A stretch of 64,000 bases of DNA from Azonexus fungiphilus (GTDB taxonomy: Bacteria > Pseudomonadota > Gammaproteobacteria > Burkholderiales > Rhodocyclaceae), in NCBI RefSeq assembly GCF_003634965.1, contig NZ_RBXP01000019.1, positions 124,001-188,000 on the forward strand, read 5' to 3'. Below the pieces are notes generated by a model. The model saw nothing but the letters and a program-made list of their open reading frames with translations. It had not been told where the DNA came from and did no database searches. Position numbers and translations under genes: made by a program. This document shows positions 1-9,196 of this stretch, piece after piece (the first letter of the stretch is position 1; each line of letters begins with the position of its first letter).

Positions 1-45
1 AGGCACCAGGAACAGACATCGCTTTAAAATCAATGAATTAAAACC

Positions 46-61
46 TGGCACCCACCTTGCT
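46..61 (+). promoter_or_regulatory. sigma-54 (RpoN) -24/-12 promoter of the nifV operon
   Basis: TGGCAC at 46-51 and TTGCT at 57-61 match the sigma-54 consensus TGGCAC-N5-TTGCW, with the invariant GG (47-48) and GC (59-60) exactly ten bases apart. Such promoters drive nif operons with NifA. Transcription would begin near base 71-72, just before the AAGGAG at 73-78, so the mRNA leader is very short. The NifA upstream site would lie outside the window. Confidence 0.85.
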
Positions 62-84
62 AAATGAACTACAAGGAGATTGCC

Positions 85-1224
85 ATGAGCCAGCCGACCT
101 TCGTCACGATCAACGACACCACCCTGCGCGACGGCGAGCAGTCGGCCGGGGTCGCCTTCTCGCTGGCCGAGAAGCTGGAGATCGCGCGCCGGCTCGACGC
201 CGCCGGCGTACCCGAACTCGAAGTGGGGATTCCCGCGATGGGCGACGAAGAGCGCGACTCGATCCGCGCCGTCGCCAGCCTCGGGCTACGTGCCCGGCTG
301 ATGGTGTGGAGCCGGATGCATGCGCAGGACATCGCCGCCTGCGCCAACCTCGGCGCCCACCTGATCGACATCTCGGTGCCCGCCTCCGACCAGCACCTGG
401 CCTACAAGCTGAAGCAGGACCGCGCCTGGCTGCTGCGCCAGCTGCCGCGCTACGTGGCGATGGCGCTCGACCTCGGCCTCGAGGTCGGCGTCGGTTGCGA
501 GGATGCCTCGCGCGCCGACCCCGACTTCCTGTGCGCCCTGGCCGCCTGTGCCGAAGGTGCCGGCGCCCGCCGGCTGCGCTTTGCCGATACCCTCGGCATC
601 CTCGAACCATTCACCACCTACGACCGGATCGCCCGCCTGCGCGCGGCGACCGGGCTCGAGATCGAGATGCACGCCCACGACGACCTCGGCCTGGCCACTG
701 CCAACACCCTGGCTGCCTGCAAGGCCGGTGCGACCCACGCCAACACCACGGTCAACGGCCTCGGCGAACGTGCCGGCAACGCGCCGCTCGAAGAAGTCGT
801 GCTCGGCCTGAACAAGCTGCACGCGATCGCCACCGGCGTCGAACTGCGCGATTTCCCGGCGCTCTCGGCCACCGTCGCCCATGCGTCGGGCCGCGCCGTC
901 CCCTGGCAGAAGAGCGTCGTCGGCGCCGGCGCGTTCACCCACGAGGCCGGCATCCACGTCGATGGCCTGCTCAAGCATCCCGACAACTACCAGGGCTTCG
1001 ACCCGCGCGAGGTCGGCCAGGCGCACCGCATCGTCCTCGGCAAGCATTCGGGCACACGCGCCGTCCAGCTGGTCTACCACGAACTCGGCGTCGAACTCGA
1101 TGCCGGCACCGCCCAGTCGCTGCTCGAAGGCGTGCGCGCCTTCGTCGCCGCCCGCAAGCATCCGCCGGAGGCCGCCGACCTGCTCGGCCTCCTGGCTTCT
1201 TCCAGGAGCCCGCTCCATGTCTGA
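85..1224 (+). CDS. nifV: Homocitrate synthase NifV
   Basis: Condenses acetyl-CoA and 2-oxoglutarate to homocitrate, the organic ligand of the nitrogenase FeMo-cofactor. The 379-aa product opens with the DRE-TIM metallolyase motif [11 protein letters not shown] and contains [12 protein letters not shown] (metal-binding histidines) and [16 protein letters not shown], both diagnostic of the homocitrate/isopropylmalate synthase family. Length is normal for NifV. An in-frame ATG at 64 would add seven residues, but it lies upstream of the predicted sigma-54 transcription start. The ATG at 85 has AAGGAG seven bases upstream and is preferred. First gene of a tightly packed nif operon; its stop overlaps the cysE start. 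Confidence 0.95.
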   Translation: MSQPTFVTINDTTLRDGEQSAGVAFSLAEKLEIARRLDAAGVPELEVGIPAMGDEERDSIRAVASLGLRARLMVWSRMHAQDIAACANLGAHLIDISVPASDQHLAYKLKQDRAWLLRQLPRYVAMALDLGLEVGVGCEDASRADPDFLCALAACAEGAGARRLRFADTLGILEPFTTYDRIARLRAATGLEIEMHAHDDLGLATANTLAACKAGATHANTTVNGLGERAGNAPLEEVVLGLNKLHAIATGVELRDFPALSATVAHASGRAVPWQKSVVGAGAFTHEAGIHVDGLLKHPDNYQGFDPREVGQAHRIVLGKHSGTRAVQLVYHELGVELDAGTAQSLLEGVRAFVAARKHPPEAADLLGLLASSRSPLHV

Positions 1225-1999
1225 AGCGATGACCATGACCGCCAGCCGCCCCGCCGCCCCCGGCCTCCTTGCCATGCTCGGCGAAGACCTCGCCTGCGTC
1301 TTCGAACGCGACCCGGCCGCCCGTTCCCGCCTCGAGGTCCTGACCACCTATCCCGGCGTCCATGCCCTGCTCGTGCATCGCCTGGCGCACCGGCTGTGGC
1401 AGCGCGGCTGGCGCTACGCCGCCCGCTTCCTGTCCTTCCTCGGGCGCATGCTGAGCAATGTCGACATCCACCCCGGCGCCAGCATCGGCCGCCGCTTCTT
1501 CATCGACCACGGCGCCGGCGTCGTCATCGGCGAAACGGCCGAGATCGGCGACGACGTCACCCTCTACCACGGCGTCACCCTCGGCGGCACCTCGTGGAAC
1601 AAGGGCAAACGCCATCCGACGCTGGCCGACGGCGTGGTCGTCGGCGCCGGTGCCAAGATCCTCGGCCCGATCACCGTCGGCGAGCGCGTCCGCGTCGGTG
1701 CCAACTCGGTGGTGGTCAAGGACGTTCCCGCCGACCGCACCGTTGTCGGCATTCCCGGACGCATCGTCGATACCCGCGGCATCCGCCCGGCCCCCCAGGG
1801 CATCAACCTCGACCACAACCTGCTGCCCGATCCGGTCGCCCGCTCGATCGCCTGCCTGATCGAGCGCATCGAATCGCTCGAGGGCGAGCTGGCGGCGCTG
1901 CGCCAGCAGCCGGCGCCGGCCCACGGCGAGGACTGCCGGACCTGCTCGGCCGGCGACCTCTGCTGCGACAGCGACAGCATGCACGAGGCGGTACGCTGA
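1217..1999 (+). CDS. cysE: Serine O-acetyltransferase, nif-linked CysE
   Basis: Makes O-acetylserine for cysteine synthesis. In nif clusters this paralogue is thought to feed cysteine to NifS for nitrogenase Fe-S cluster assembly. The 260-aa protein has an N-terminal helical region and a left-handed beta-helix of hexapeptide repeats (about residues 75-180) with [21 protein letters not shown] and [10 protein letters not shown], as in CysE. The C-terminal tail is cysteine-rich ([11 protein letters not shown]), which is not part of the catalytic fold. ATG 1217 overlaps the nifV stop by eight bases and is preceded by AGGAG. A second ATG lies twelve bases downstream. Confidence 0.93.
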   Translation: MSEAMTMTASRPAAPGLLAMLGEDLACVFERDPAARSRLEVLTTYPGVHALLVHRLAHRLWQRGWRYAARFLSFLGRMLSNVDIHPGASIGRRFFIDHGAGVVIGETAEIGDDVTLYHGVTLGGTSWNKGKRHPTLADGVVVGAGAKILGPITVGERVRVGANSVVVKDVPADRTVVGIPGRIVDTRGIRPAPQGINLDHNLLPDPVARSIACLIERIESLEGELAALRQQPAPAHGEDCRTCSAGDLCCDSDSMHEAVR

Positions 2000-2000
2000 C

Positions 2001-2543
2001 ATGGACCTGCTCGACTTCAACGACTGCAAGCTCTACTTCGAGGACCCGCTGCCGGCCGCTGCCGAGGCGCTGCTGGCGCTGGCCGCGCGCGAGTACGGCG
2101 AGCCTTCGGCCGAACTGGCGCTGCTGCGCGCCCACCTGCTGGCCCCGGACAACCTGACGGTGCTGGTCGGCCTCTATCGCTACTACTTCTACCAGCACCG
2201 GCTGGAAGACGCGCTTCAGGTCGCCGAACGGGCGCTCGCCCTGTCCGGCCGCCAGCTCGGCCTGCCCGACGACTGGAACCAGCTCGACGAGAACCGCCTC
2301 GGCCCGGCCGCGGCGAATTCCTTCGGCCTGCTGCGCTTCCATCTGCTGGCGCTGAAGGCGGCCAGCGTCGTCCTCCTGCGCCTCGGCCGGATCGCCGCTT
2401 CGCGCGCCCGCCTGATCAAGCTGGCGGCGCTCGACAGCCGCGACCAGCTCGGCGCCGGCAAGCTGCTCGAAGTCGTCGACGAATTTCGCGGTCGCGAAGC
2501 GGCGACCGCAACATTTCCCGAATCAACCCTTGCGCCCGCCTGA
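2001..2543 (+). CDS. nif-cluster TPR-like protein of unknown function
   Basis: A 180-aa, mostly helical protein between cysE and nifW. Leucine/alanine-rich helix pairs such as LLALAAREYGEPSAELALLRAHLLAP and the following Y-rich segment resemble tetratricopeptide repeats, which would make it a protein-interaction adaptor. No catalytic motif, signal peptide or membrane segment is seen. It begins two bases after the cysE stop and is co-transcribed with nif genes, so a role in nitrogenase assembly or protection is inferred only from context. From memory, related genes occur at this place in other proteobacterial nif clusters. Confidence 0.75.
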   Translation: MDLLDFNDCKLYFEDPLPAAAEALLALAAREYGEPSAELALLRAHLLAPDNLTVLVGLYRYYFYQHRLEDALQVAERALALSGRQLGLPDDWNQLDENRLGPAAANSFGLLRFHLLALKAASVVLLRLGRIAASRARLIKLAALDSRDQLGAGKLLEVVDEFRGREAATATFPESTLAPA

Positions 2544-2552
2544 GGAGGCATC

Positions 2553-2894
2553 ATGGAAGACACCCTGACCCTGGCCGAAGCCCTGGAAGACCTGGTTTCC
2601 GCCGAAGATTTCCTCGACTACTTCGCCGTCCCGTACGAGCCGGCGGTGGTGCACGTCAACCGCCTGCACATCCTGCAGCGCTTCCACGACTACCTCGCCA
2701 AGCAGGCCCCCAACCTGCCGCCGGACGAGGAACAGCAGCGCGGCATCTACCGCCTGTGGCTGGAGCGCGCCTACCTGGATTTCGTCCATTCCGACTCGTT
2801 GACCGAGAAAGTCTTCGCCGTCTTCCAGAACCAGGCCCGGCCGGAGGGCGGCTTCAGCTCCTTCGTCTCGCTCGACAAGGTCTTCCGCCAATGA
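2553..2894 (+). CDS. nifW: Nitrogenase-stabilizing/protective protein NifW
   Basis: Small 113-aa protein matching NifW throughout: an acidic helical N-terminus (LEDLVSAEDFLDYF), a central HVNRLHILQRFHDYL, and the C-terminal VFAVFQNQ segment. NifW associates with the MoFe protein and is linked to P-cluster maturation and oxygen protection. The start at 2553 follows a clear GGAGG at 2543-2547. The stop overlaps the nifZ ATG (ATGA), indicating translational coupling. Confidence 0.95.
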   Translation: MEDTLTLAEALEDLVSAEDFLDYFAVPYEPAVVHVNRLHILQRFHDYLAKQAPNLPPDEEQQRGIYRLWLERAYLDFVHSDSLTEKVFAVFQNQARPEGGFSSFVSLDKVFRQ

Positions 2895-3349
2895 TCAACG
2901 CCAAGTGGGAATACGGCGAGGCGGTGCGCCTGGTGCGCAACGTCCGCAACGACGGGACCTATCCCGGCCTCGACCCGGGCGCGCCGCTGGTCCGCCGCGG
3001 CAGCATCGGCTACGTCGTCGATGTCGGCACCTTCCTGCAGGACCAGATCATCTACTCGGTCAATTTCCTCGACGAGGGCAAGATCGTCGGCTGCCGCGAG
3101 GAAGAGCTGATCGGTGGCGACGAACCCTGGACGCCGTCGCGCTTCGAGTTCCGCGACAAGGTCCGCGCCGCCCGCCAGCTGGCCGTCGGCGGCGAGGTGC
3201 TGGTGCCGCTCGGGGCCATCGGCGAGGTGATCAGGGTGATTCGCGACGCGCCCGGCGGCGTCGCCTACCACATCCATTTCGACAGCCTGCCGGGGCGCCT
3301 GCTGCAGATTCCGGAAGACATCCTGGACGTCGGCGGGCCGCTGGAGTGA
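2891..3349 (+). CDS. nifZ: Nitrogen fixation protein NifZ
   Basis: 152-aa NifZ, an accessory factor for forming the second P-cluster of the MoFe protein. The N-terminal half has the family pattern: W-x-YGEAVRLVRNVRNDGTYPG, then RRGSIGYVVDVGTFLQDQIIYSVNF and the GCREEELI turn. The start ATG overlaps the nifW stop by four bases. The reading frame extends upstream without a stop, but those codons lie inside nifW and were excluded. The C-terminal repeat of a similar SH3-like unit (residues about 105-145) fits longer NifZ proteins. Confidence 0.93.
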   Translation: MINAKWEYGEAVRLVRNVRNDGTYPGLDPGAPLVRRGSIGYVVDVGTFLQDQIIYSVNFLDEGKIVGCREEELIGGDEPWTPSRFEFRDKVRAARQLAVGGEVLVPLGAIGEVIRVIRDAPGGVAYHIHFDSLPGRLLQIPEDILDVGGPLE

Positions 3350-3353
3350 AACC

Positions 3354-4178
3354 ATGGAACACGCCTACCTCGAACTGAAACTGGCCTGGGAACTCTTCCA
3401 GAAGGCCCCGGAAACGCTCAGCGCCCCGGAACGCACCCGGCTCAGCCAGGTCGCCGCCCGCCAGGACGGCATCGAACAGCGCATCCTGGCCAGCACCGCG
3501 GCAACCAACGTGGTCGTCCCCGAGCCGACCCTGCGCACCCGCCTCGACGAGATCCGCCAACGCTACCCGGACACCGAGGCCTACGTTCAGGACCTCGCCC
3601 GCATCGGCCTCGACGAAGCCGGCCTGGCCGCTGCCGTCGAACGCGACCTGCGCGTCGAAGCCGTGCTCGACCGCGTCGCCGCCCAGGCCGAGCCGGTCAG
3701 CCGCGTCGATGCCGAGATCTACTACCGCCTGCACCCGGATGCCTTCGACCGGCCCGAAGCCCGCCTGCTCAGCCACATCCTGATCACCTACGAAACCCCG
3801 CAGCAGGCGGCCGACGCCCGCCGCCTGCTTGAAAATCTGCGATTGACGGCGGTCGACCGTGAACGTTTCGGCGCCGCCGCGCTGCGTCACTCGCATTGTC
3901 CGACCGCGCTCGAAAACGGCCGCCTGGGCACGGTCCGCCGCCAGCAGCTGTATCCGCAGCTGGAGGCCGCCGCCTTCGCGCTGGCCGAGGGCGAGATCAG
4001 TGCCGTCGTCGAATCCGAGATCGGCCTGCACATCATCCGCTGCGAGACGATCCTGGTCAGCGGCCCGATGCCCTTCGACGAAGTCTGCGCGAAGATCGTC
4101 GAACGCCTCACCGGCAAGCGCCGCCAGGAAATCCAGAAGCAGTGGATACGCCAGCTGGGCGTCGCCCGCGACAGCTGA
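3354..4178 (+). CDS. nifM: NifM, parvulin-type prolyl isomerase for nitrogenase Fe protein
   Basis: 274-aa NifM, a peptidyl-prolyl cis/trans isomerase needed to mature the Fe protein NifH. The N-terminal half is NifM-specific and helical. The C-terminal half (about residues 135-245) is a PpiC/parvulin domain with ARLLSHILITYE, NGRLGTVRRQQLYPQLEAA and IGLHIIRCE. The ATG lies four bases after nifZ. A palindromic core of the dispersed repeat (CGGTCGACCG, 3850-3859) falls in the codons for LTAVDRE at the linker entering the isomerase domain. Last gene of the nif operon; it converges on the chemoreceptor with only seven bases between stops and no terminator. Confidence 0.94.
   Translation: MEHAYLELKLAWELFQKAPETLSAPERTRLSQVAARQDGIEQRILASTAATNVVVPEPTLRTRLDEIRQRYPDTEAYVQDLARIGLDEAGLAAAVERDLRVEAVLDRVAAQAEPVSRVDAEIYYRLHPDAFDRPEARLLSHILITYETPQQAADARRLLENLRLTAVDRERFGAAALRHSHCPTALENGRLGTVRRQQLYPQLEAAAFALAEGEISAVVESEIGLHIIRCETILVSGPMPFDEVCAKIVERLTGKRRQEIQKQWIRQLGVARDS
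3828..3861 (-). repeat. Partial copy of the GGTCGACC dispersed repeat in nifM
   Basis: Exact ten-base palindrome CGGTCGACCG at 3850-3859, flanked on one side by GAAAATC (3831-3837). The second A-tract of the full element is missing, so this is a partial or chance copy. Confidence 0.4.
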
Positions 4179-4185
4179 GCGCCGC

Positions 4186-5775
4186 TTAGCCGGCGATCGA
4201 CTGCTCGAGGTGACGGACCAGCAGGCGCAGTTCACCGGCGGTATGGTTGAGTTGCCGGGCGGCATCGCCGACGCCGGCGATGCTGTTGCTGCTGCTGTCG
4301 ATCGAGACGGTGAAGCCTTCCAGCGCGATGGCGATTTCATGCGATGCCGACGACTGCTGCTCGAGCATCGAGGCAATCTCCCGCGCAAAATGCGCCGCCC
4401 GGGTGCTCGCGTCGTGGATCTGGCGCAGGCGATCGCCGCTGCCGTCGAAACTGCCGCGCGTCCGTGCCACCTGCTCGACCGCCTTGTGCATGGCATCGAC
4501 GGCCAGCTCCGACTGGCGCGATATCTCCGAGACGAGCTTGCCGATATCGAGCGTGCTGTTCGCCGTCCGTTCGGCCAGCGTCCGCACCTCGTCGGCAACG
4601 ACCGCGAAACCGCGCCCGGTATCGCCGGCCCGCGCTGCTTCGATGGCGGCGTTCAGGGCCAGCAGGTTGGTCTGGTCGGCGATATCCTTGATGATCTGGG
4701 AAACCCCGCTGATCTGGCGGATCGACGCCGCCACCTCTTCCAGGCGCCGGCGCGATTCCTCGACCGTATTGACCGCCTCGCCGCTCAGCGTCGCCCCCGC
4801 CTCGACACTGTCGATGCCCGACACCGCCTGGGTTTCGGTCTGACCGGCAGCGTCCAGCGACGACTGGGTATTGCCGGAAATCTCGTTGATCGAGACGCTC
4901 ATCTGCTCCATCGCGGCGGCAATCTGCATGATCCGTTCGCGTTGCACCTGCGCTTCCTGCGCCAGCGCCGCCATCGATTGCTCCAGGTTTTCCGCGCCGC
5001 TATCGACGTCGCGGGTCGACACCAGGACATCGGCGAACATCGCCCGCAGGTGGATGCGGGTCGCTTCCAGTTGCCCGGCGATCGCCGGCAGGCCGCCGCC
5101 CAGCGATATCCGCTGGTCGAGGCGGCCTTCGTCGATCTGCAGCAGGGCCTCGGAAACCCGGCCCAGTGGCCGGAACAAGGCCAGTTCGAGACGCCCGCCG
5201 AGGACCACCGCCAGCACCGCCACGGCGCCCCCGAGCAGTGCCGGGATGCCGCCGGCCAGGACGGCGACAACACCGCCGACCACGGCGATCGCACCGCAGA
5301 GGCCGAAGACGCCGCTGCGCAGCCGGCTCAGCGGACTCGGCGACGGCGTCGCCGGAAAGCGGGCACGGCCGGCGCGCACCGCCGCGTACAGGGTTTCCGT
5401 CGCCTCGACATCGGCACGTGCCGGCGTGCTGCGCACCGACATGTAGCCGACGATCCGGCCATTTTCCGTCAGCGGCGTGACGAAGGCCTCGACCCAGTAG
5501 TAGTCGCCATCCTTGGTCCGGTTCTTGACCAGCCCGCGCCAGGGGTTGCCCTGCTTGATGACCCGCCAGAGATCGGCAAAAGCCTCTTTCGGCATGTCCG
5601 GGTGGCGAACGATGTTGTGGTGCGAGCCGACCAGTTCCTCGCGGGTGAATCCGCTGATGCGGACGAAGGAATCGTTGGCGTAGGTGATACGCCCTTCGAG
5701 ATTGGTCTTGGTGACGATCGGTTTCCCCGCTTCGAGGAAACACTCCTTGCCGCTGCCACTTGCCTGCGCTTGCAT
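4186..5775 (-). CDS. Aer-like PAS methyl-accepting chemotaxis protein
   Basis: 529-aa energy-taxis receptor. An N-terminal PAS domain (about 10-125) carries the Aer-type run [31 protein letters not shown] and [17 protein letters not shown], which in Aer binds FAD. Two closely spaced hydrophobic stretches (about 153-195) form the membrane anchor with no sizeable periplasmic domain. A linker precedes the signalling domain, which contains the hairpin tip [26 protein letters not shown] precedes the ATG. It faces the nif operon tail-to-tail. Sensing redox or oxygen to find microaerobic niches suits a diazotroph, but that link is inferred. Confidence 0.9.
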   Translation of the reverse strand: MQAQASGSGKECFLEAGKPIVTKTNLEGRITYANDSFVRISGFTREELVGSHHNIVRHPDMPKEAFADLWRVIKQGNPWRGLVKNRTKDGDYYWVEAFVTPLTENGRIVGYMSVRSTPARADVEATETLYAAVRAGRARFPATPSPSPLSRLRSGVFGLCGAIAVVGGVVAVLAGGIPALLGGAVAVLAVVLGGRLELALFRPLGRVSEALLQIDEGRLDQRISLGGGLPAIAGQLEATRIHLRAMFADVLVSTRDVDSGAENLEQSMAALAQEAQVQRERIMQIAAAMEQMSVSINEISGNTQSSLDAAGQTETQAVSGIDSVEAGATLSGEAVNTVEESRRRLEEVAASIRQISGVSQIIKDIADQTNLLALNAAIEAARAGDTGRGFAVVADEVRTLAERTANSTLDIGKLVSEISRQSELAVDAMHKAVEQVARTRGSFDGSGDRLRQIHDASTRAAHFAREIASMLEQQSSASHEIAIALEGFTVSIDSSSNSIAGVGDAARQLNHTAGELRLLVRHLEQSIAG

Positions 5776-5898
5776 GACGCCTCCTTCGTGAAAAGAAGCC
5801 GATCTCCGTATTTGTACTATTTTTATCAGTTATGCAAAAATACCCAAGTCATACCGGCGATGCAAGCGGAATCTTGAACCTGCCGGCAAAACAGCGAC

Positions 5899-7887
5899 TT
5901 AGCAGAAATCGCAGACAACCCGGTTGCGACCGGCCTGCTTGGCCCGATAGAGCGCGCGGTCGGCGCGCAGCAGCGGCTGGTCGCCGGAGACGTCGCCAGC
6001 CTGGAACAGCGTCACGCCGATGCTGACGGTGATCGCGACCGGCCCGGCGGCGGTCGGCGCCGGCTGGCTTTCGACCAGCTGGCGCAGGCGCTCGGCGGCG
6101 GCACGGGCATCGGCGGCGTTGCAGTCGGGCAGGAGCACGGCAAACTCCTCGCCACCGACCCGCCCGGGCAGGTCGATGCGGCGCAGCGAATGGCGCAGCG
6201 TCTCGGCGAAATGGCCGAGCACCTCGTCGCCGATCGCGTGCCCCCAGGTGTCGTTGACCCGCTTGAAGAAGTCGAGGTCGACCATGAGCAGCGCCGCCTG
6301 GTGCGAATTGCGCTGCCAGCGCTGGATCTCGGCGTTGAGCTGCTCGATGAAATGGCGCCGGTTGGCCAGCCCGGTCAGGGTGTCGGTGCGCGCCAGATGG
6401 GTCAGCGCCGCTTCCTTTTCCTTGAGCTCGCTGATGTCGCGGAAGACGATCACGGCCCCGTTGCAATCGCTGCCCTCACGGATCGGCGTCACCGTCATCT
6501 GTACCGGGAAGACGCTGCCATCGCTGCGCACCAGCCAGTCCTCGCAAACGTGCGGCTGGCAGTCGTCGAGGGTACGGGCGATCGGGCAGTTGGCCAGCGC
6601 GCAGACCTCGCCGCCGGCAGTGCGCTGGTGGATCAGCGCGTGCATGTTGCGGCCGACCACTGCTTCCGGTTCGTAGCCGAGCATCTTCTGCGCCGCCGGG
6701 TTGATGAAGGTTGTCACGTGCTTGCGGTCGACGCCGAAAATCCCTTCGCCGGCAGTCATCAGGAGCACCTCGTTCTGGTGCAACAAAGCACCGACACGTG
6801 CCGTCTGCTCGGTCAGTTGGTGGCGCCACTCGCGGCGTAGCGCGCGCACCAGGAAGAGGACCAGCAGTTGCGTTACCAGATAGGCAACCAGCAGGTTGAT
6901 CGCGCCTTCACGCTTGTAACGGCCTGCGGCGGCGATGGCCGTGCCGACATCCTGCCAGATCAGCACCGAGCCGACCGGCGGCCGCGCCGGCTCGGCCAGG
7001 CCGGCGTAATCGCGCAGCGGAAAGCGGATCAGCTGGAAAGTCGTCTCGCCGTGCCGGACCAGGTCGGCACGGGCGATGCCGGCGTAGGGCGGCAACGCCT
7101 CGCCGGCCATCCACTCGGCGAGTTCGCCGCGCGACGCGGCGAGCAGGTAGCAGCAGGCATCGGCACGGGCGCTGGCGGCCGGCGGCCGGTAGCTCTCCCA
7201 CATCGCCGCGGTCACCGCCGCCGGTTCGAGGAGGACGCCGAAGCCGACGCCGGTACGCTCGCTGAGGCGCTGGATGTAGCCGTCGAAAGCGATCCCGGTT
7301 TCGACGATGGCGAGCAGTTCGGGCGCATCGCCGGGGCGAACCAGGGTATCGAAAACCGGCGCCGCACCGCGGATGCCGGCGAAGGTGCGGCCGGTTTCGA
7401 AACCGCTGCGCGGCTGGCGCGAGCGCTCGACGTCGGCCGGCATCCGGCGCAGCTCGTCGAGCCGGTCGCCGTGCTCGGCCGGGGCATGAAAGCGCAGGAA
7501 GGAAATCGAGCCAGGCAGCACGAACTGCATCTGGCGGACGCCGAGCTCGCGCTGCAGGTAGCCCCAGGCGCGATAGAGGTGGAGGTAGAGCTGCTGGCGC
7601 CGCAGCGCCGCCCGTTCGCCGCCGCTGCCCTGCTCGTCGACCGCGGCGGCGGCTGACTTGAGCAGCGCCGCCGCCTGCGGATCGGCGGCGATCATCCCGG
7701 CCAGCGCCATCATCTGCTGCTGCAGCTCGCCCTGCGACACCTCGTAGGCAGTCTGCAAGCGCTGCGCCTCGCCGGCCAGCGTGTCGGCCAGCCGCCGCTC
7801 GGCCAGCCGCGCGCCGAATAGCGCCACCCCGGCAAAGATCGCCATCAGCAAGGTACTGACCAGCACGACGAGGCTGCGATAGGACAT
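5899..7887 (-). CDS. Membrane diguanylate cyclase with double-Cache sensor, PAS and GGDEF
   Basis: 662-aa c-di-GMP synthase. A first membrane helix (about 5-28) and a second (about 330-350) bracket a periplasmic region with the pattern MQFVLPGSISFLRFHAP...RSGFETGRTFAGIRGAAPVF, typical of a dCache_3-like ligand domain. Next comes a PAS domain (about 370-485; GEGIFGVDRKHVTTFINPAAQ) and a GGDEF domain with an intact GGEEF. An RxxD inhibitory site (RRID) lies five residues before GGEEF, so product inhibition is expected. Monocistronic; about 120 bp separates it from the chemoreceptor, transcribed the same way. Confidence 0.9.
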   Translation of the reverse strand: MSYRSLVVLVSTLLMAIFAGVALFGARLAERRLADTLAGEAQRLQTAYEVSQGELQQQMMALAGMIAADPQAAALLKSAAAAVDEQGSGGERAALRRQQLYLHLYRAWGYLQRELGVRQMQFVLPGSISFLRFHAPAEHGDRLDELRRMPADVERSRQPRSGFETGRTFAGIRGAAPVFDTLVRPGDAPELLAIVETGIAFDGYIQRLSERTGVGFGVLLEPAAVTAAMWESYRPPAASARADACCYLLAASRGELAEWMAGEALPPYAGIARADLVRHGETTFQLIRFPLRDYAGLAEPARPPVGSVLIWQDVGTAIAAAGRYKREGAINLLVAYLVTQLLVLFLVRALRREWRHQLTEQTARVGALLHQNEVLLMTAGEGIFGVDRKHVTTFINPAAQKMLGYEPEAVVGRNMHALIHQRTAGGEVCALANCPIARTLDDCQPHVCEDWLVRSDGSVFPVQMTVTPIREGSDCNGAVIVFRDISELKEKEAALTHLARTDTLTGLANRRHFIEQLNAEIQRWQRNSHQAALLMVDLDFFKRVNDTWGHAIGDEVLGHFAETLRHSLRRIDLPGRVGGEEFAVLLPDCNAADARAAAERLRQLVESQPAPTAAGPVAITVSIGVTLFQAGDVSGDQPLLRADRALYRAKQAGRNRVVCDFC

Positions 7888-7975
7888 GGCGGACCTTATC
7901 TACAGGGTGGCATTTTCCTCATTTCATTATAAGCCTCTGTCTTTATTGGAGAAGCTGTCAATTATTCGGAAAAAT

Positions 7976-8668
7976 TCACCACGCCGGCGTCGTCACGGCC
8001 GGTGGTGGTGGCGGCGGTTCCGGCAACCAGGCCCCGCTGGCCGCGTAAACCGCGGCCGCGGCCAGTGCCAGGGCCACCAGCAGCGCCACCAGGCCGCCGC
8101 CGCGCGCCGGCTCGCCGCCGCCTTCCTTCCAGCCGCGGACCATCGGCTTGACCAGGTTGTCCTTCTTGACGTGGGCGTAGAACATGATCGCCGCCAGGTG
8201 AAGGACGACGAGCACGATCAGCACGTTGACCGCGAGCCGGTGCCAGCTCGTCGCCAGGTTGCTGAAATCGCGCCCGACCAGGTCGTGCAGCGGACCGGCA
8301 AAGGCGATGTCGTCGTTGGCCACCAGCCCGGTCAGCAATTGCACGGTCAACACCCCGATCAGGGCAAAAACCGAAAGCGCACCGAGCGGATTGTGGCCGA
8401 GCCCGCGCCATTCGCCGCGCAGGTAGGCGGCAATCCGCCCGGGCGTCGGGAAGAAGGTGGCGAAGCGCGCGTAGGTCGAGCCGAGCACGCCCCAGACCAG
8501 ACGGAAAACGATCAGGCCGGCGACCACCAGGCCGATCCGGCCGTGCCAGTCGATCAGGTTGCCGCCGACCTTGCCGGTGACGACCAGGCCGATGACGGCG
8601 AGCGCCAGCAGCCAGTGGAACAAGCGCGTCGGCAAGTCCCAGACGAGTGTCCTGTTATTGCTGTTCAT
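7976..8668 (-). CDS. Cytochrome b561-type membrane di-heme protein
   Basis: 230-aa integral membrane cytochrome b of the Ni/Fe-hydrogenase/b561 family. It starts with VWDLPTRLFHWLLALAV (first heme-ligand histidine) and has four or five membrane spans; further candidate ligand histidines are in DWHGRIGL, PLHDLVG and SWHRLAVN...LHLAAIMFYAHVKK. The C-terminus is an added hydrophobic span and a proline run. It follows the cytochrome c' gene with 75 bp between, so it probably delivers quinol electrons to that periplasmic partner, as in other c'/b561 pairs. Confidence 0.88.
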   Translation of the reverse strand: MNSNNRTLVWDLPTRLFHWLLALAVIGLVVTGKVGGNLIDWHGRIGLVVAGLIVFRLVWGVLGSTYARFATFFPTPGRIAAYLRGEWRGLGHNPLGALSVFALIGVLTVQLLTGLVANDDIAFAGPLHDLVGRDFSNLATSWHRLAVNVLIVLVVLHLAAIMFYAHVKKDNLVKPMVRGWKEGGGEPARGGGLVALLVALALAAAAVYAASGAWLPEPPPPPPAVTTPAW

Positions 8669-8695
8669 CCGATTACCTCGTTGTGTGAATGCAAA

Positions 8696-8713
8696 GGGCG
8701 CCCTGCGGCGCCC
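8696..8713 (-). terminator. Intercistronic hairpin between cytochrome c' and b561 genes
   Basis: Perfect seven-base inverted repeat GGGCGCC/GGCGCCC around a four-base loop, followed on the minus strand by only TTTGC. It may act as an attenuator or an mRNA-stabilising stem that keeps the soluble cytochrome at higher level than the membrane partner. The U-run is too short for a confident terminator. Confidence 0.5.
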
Positions 8714-8743
8714 CCTGGTCGATGCCTGCGCGAACGCGGCAGC

Positions 8744-9196
8744 TTACTTGTTGCGGTAGTCGTCGTGGCAGGACTTGCAGGTGCCGCCGAGCTTGCCGAA
8801 GGCGTTCTTGACCGCGCCGGCGTCGCCGGTGGCGGCAACCTTGGCCAGTTCGTTGGCGGCCTGGTTGAAGTCGCCGGCGATCTTGCCGACCTTGGCGCCG
8901 TCGGTGAACAGCTCCGGCTTGACGCGGGTGTCGACCCAGCCCTTGCCCTTGTCGCTGCCCGGCACGTAGAGCGCGCCCATGCCGGAATTGGCGATCGCCT
9001 GGATGACGTTGGCGGCCTTGATCACTTCGTCCTTGTTGTAGGTGCCTTCGACGTTGGCCTTGATCCGGGCCATGCTCCAGCCCATCGTCGCGTAGGCCGA
9101 CTGGCGCCACTTGATCGCATCTTCGGTCTTGACCTGGGCGTGTGCGGTGGCCGTCAGCGCGGTTGCGAGCAGGGCCAGCATAAGTTTGTTCTTCAT
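8744..9196 (-). CDS. Cytochrome c' (periplasmic class II cytochrome c)
   Basis: 150-aa secreted heme protein. Residues 1-21 form a signal peptide ending AHA-Q. The mature part is a four-helix bundle with the heme motif CKSCH near the C-terminus (about 140-144), the hallmark of class II cytochromes c. Cytochromes c' bind NO and can protect against nitrosative stress. The region at 9061-9090 encodes the usual RQSAYATMGWSMARIKANV helix. It is upstream of the b561 gene in one transcription unit. Confidence 0.92.
   Translation of the reverse strand: MKNKLMLALLATALTATAHAQVKTEDAIKWRQSAYATMGWSMARIKANVEGTYNKDEVIKAANVIQAIANSGMGALYVPGSDKGKGWVDTRVKPELFTDGAKVGKIAGDFNQAANELAKVAATGDAGAVKNAFGKLGGTCKSCHDDYRNK

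Noticed and set aside
64-84. ATG at 64 as nifV start
   Set aside because: Lies upstream of the transcription start implied by the sigma-54 box, and lacks a ribosome site.
721-780. CACGGTCAACGGCC in nifV as a copy of the dispersed repeat
   Set aside because: It encodes TVNGLGER, a family-wide conserved motif of homocitrate synthases, and has no A-tracts.
5776-5898. Sigma-28 flagellar promoter before the Aer-like receptor
   Set aside because: A TGATAA is present in the AT-rich region but the TAAA element is not at the required spacing.
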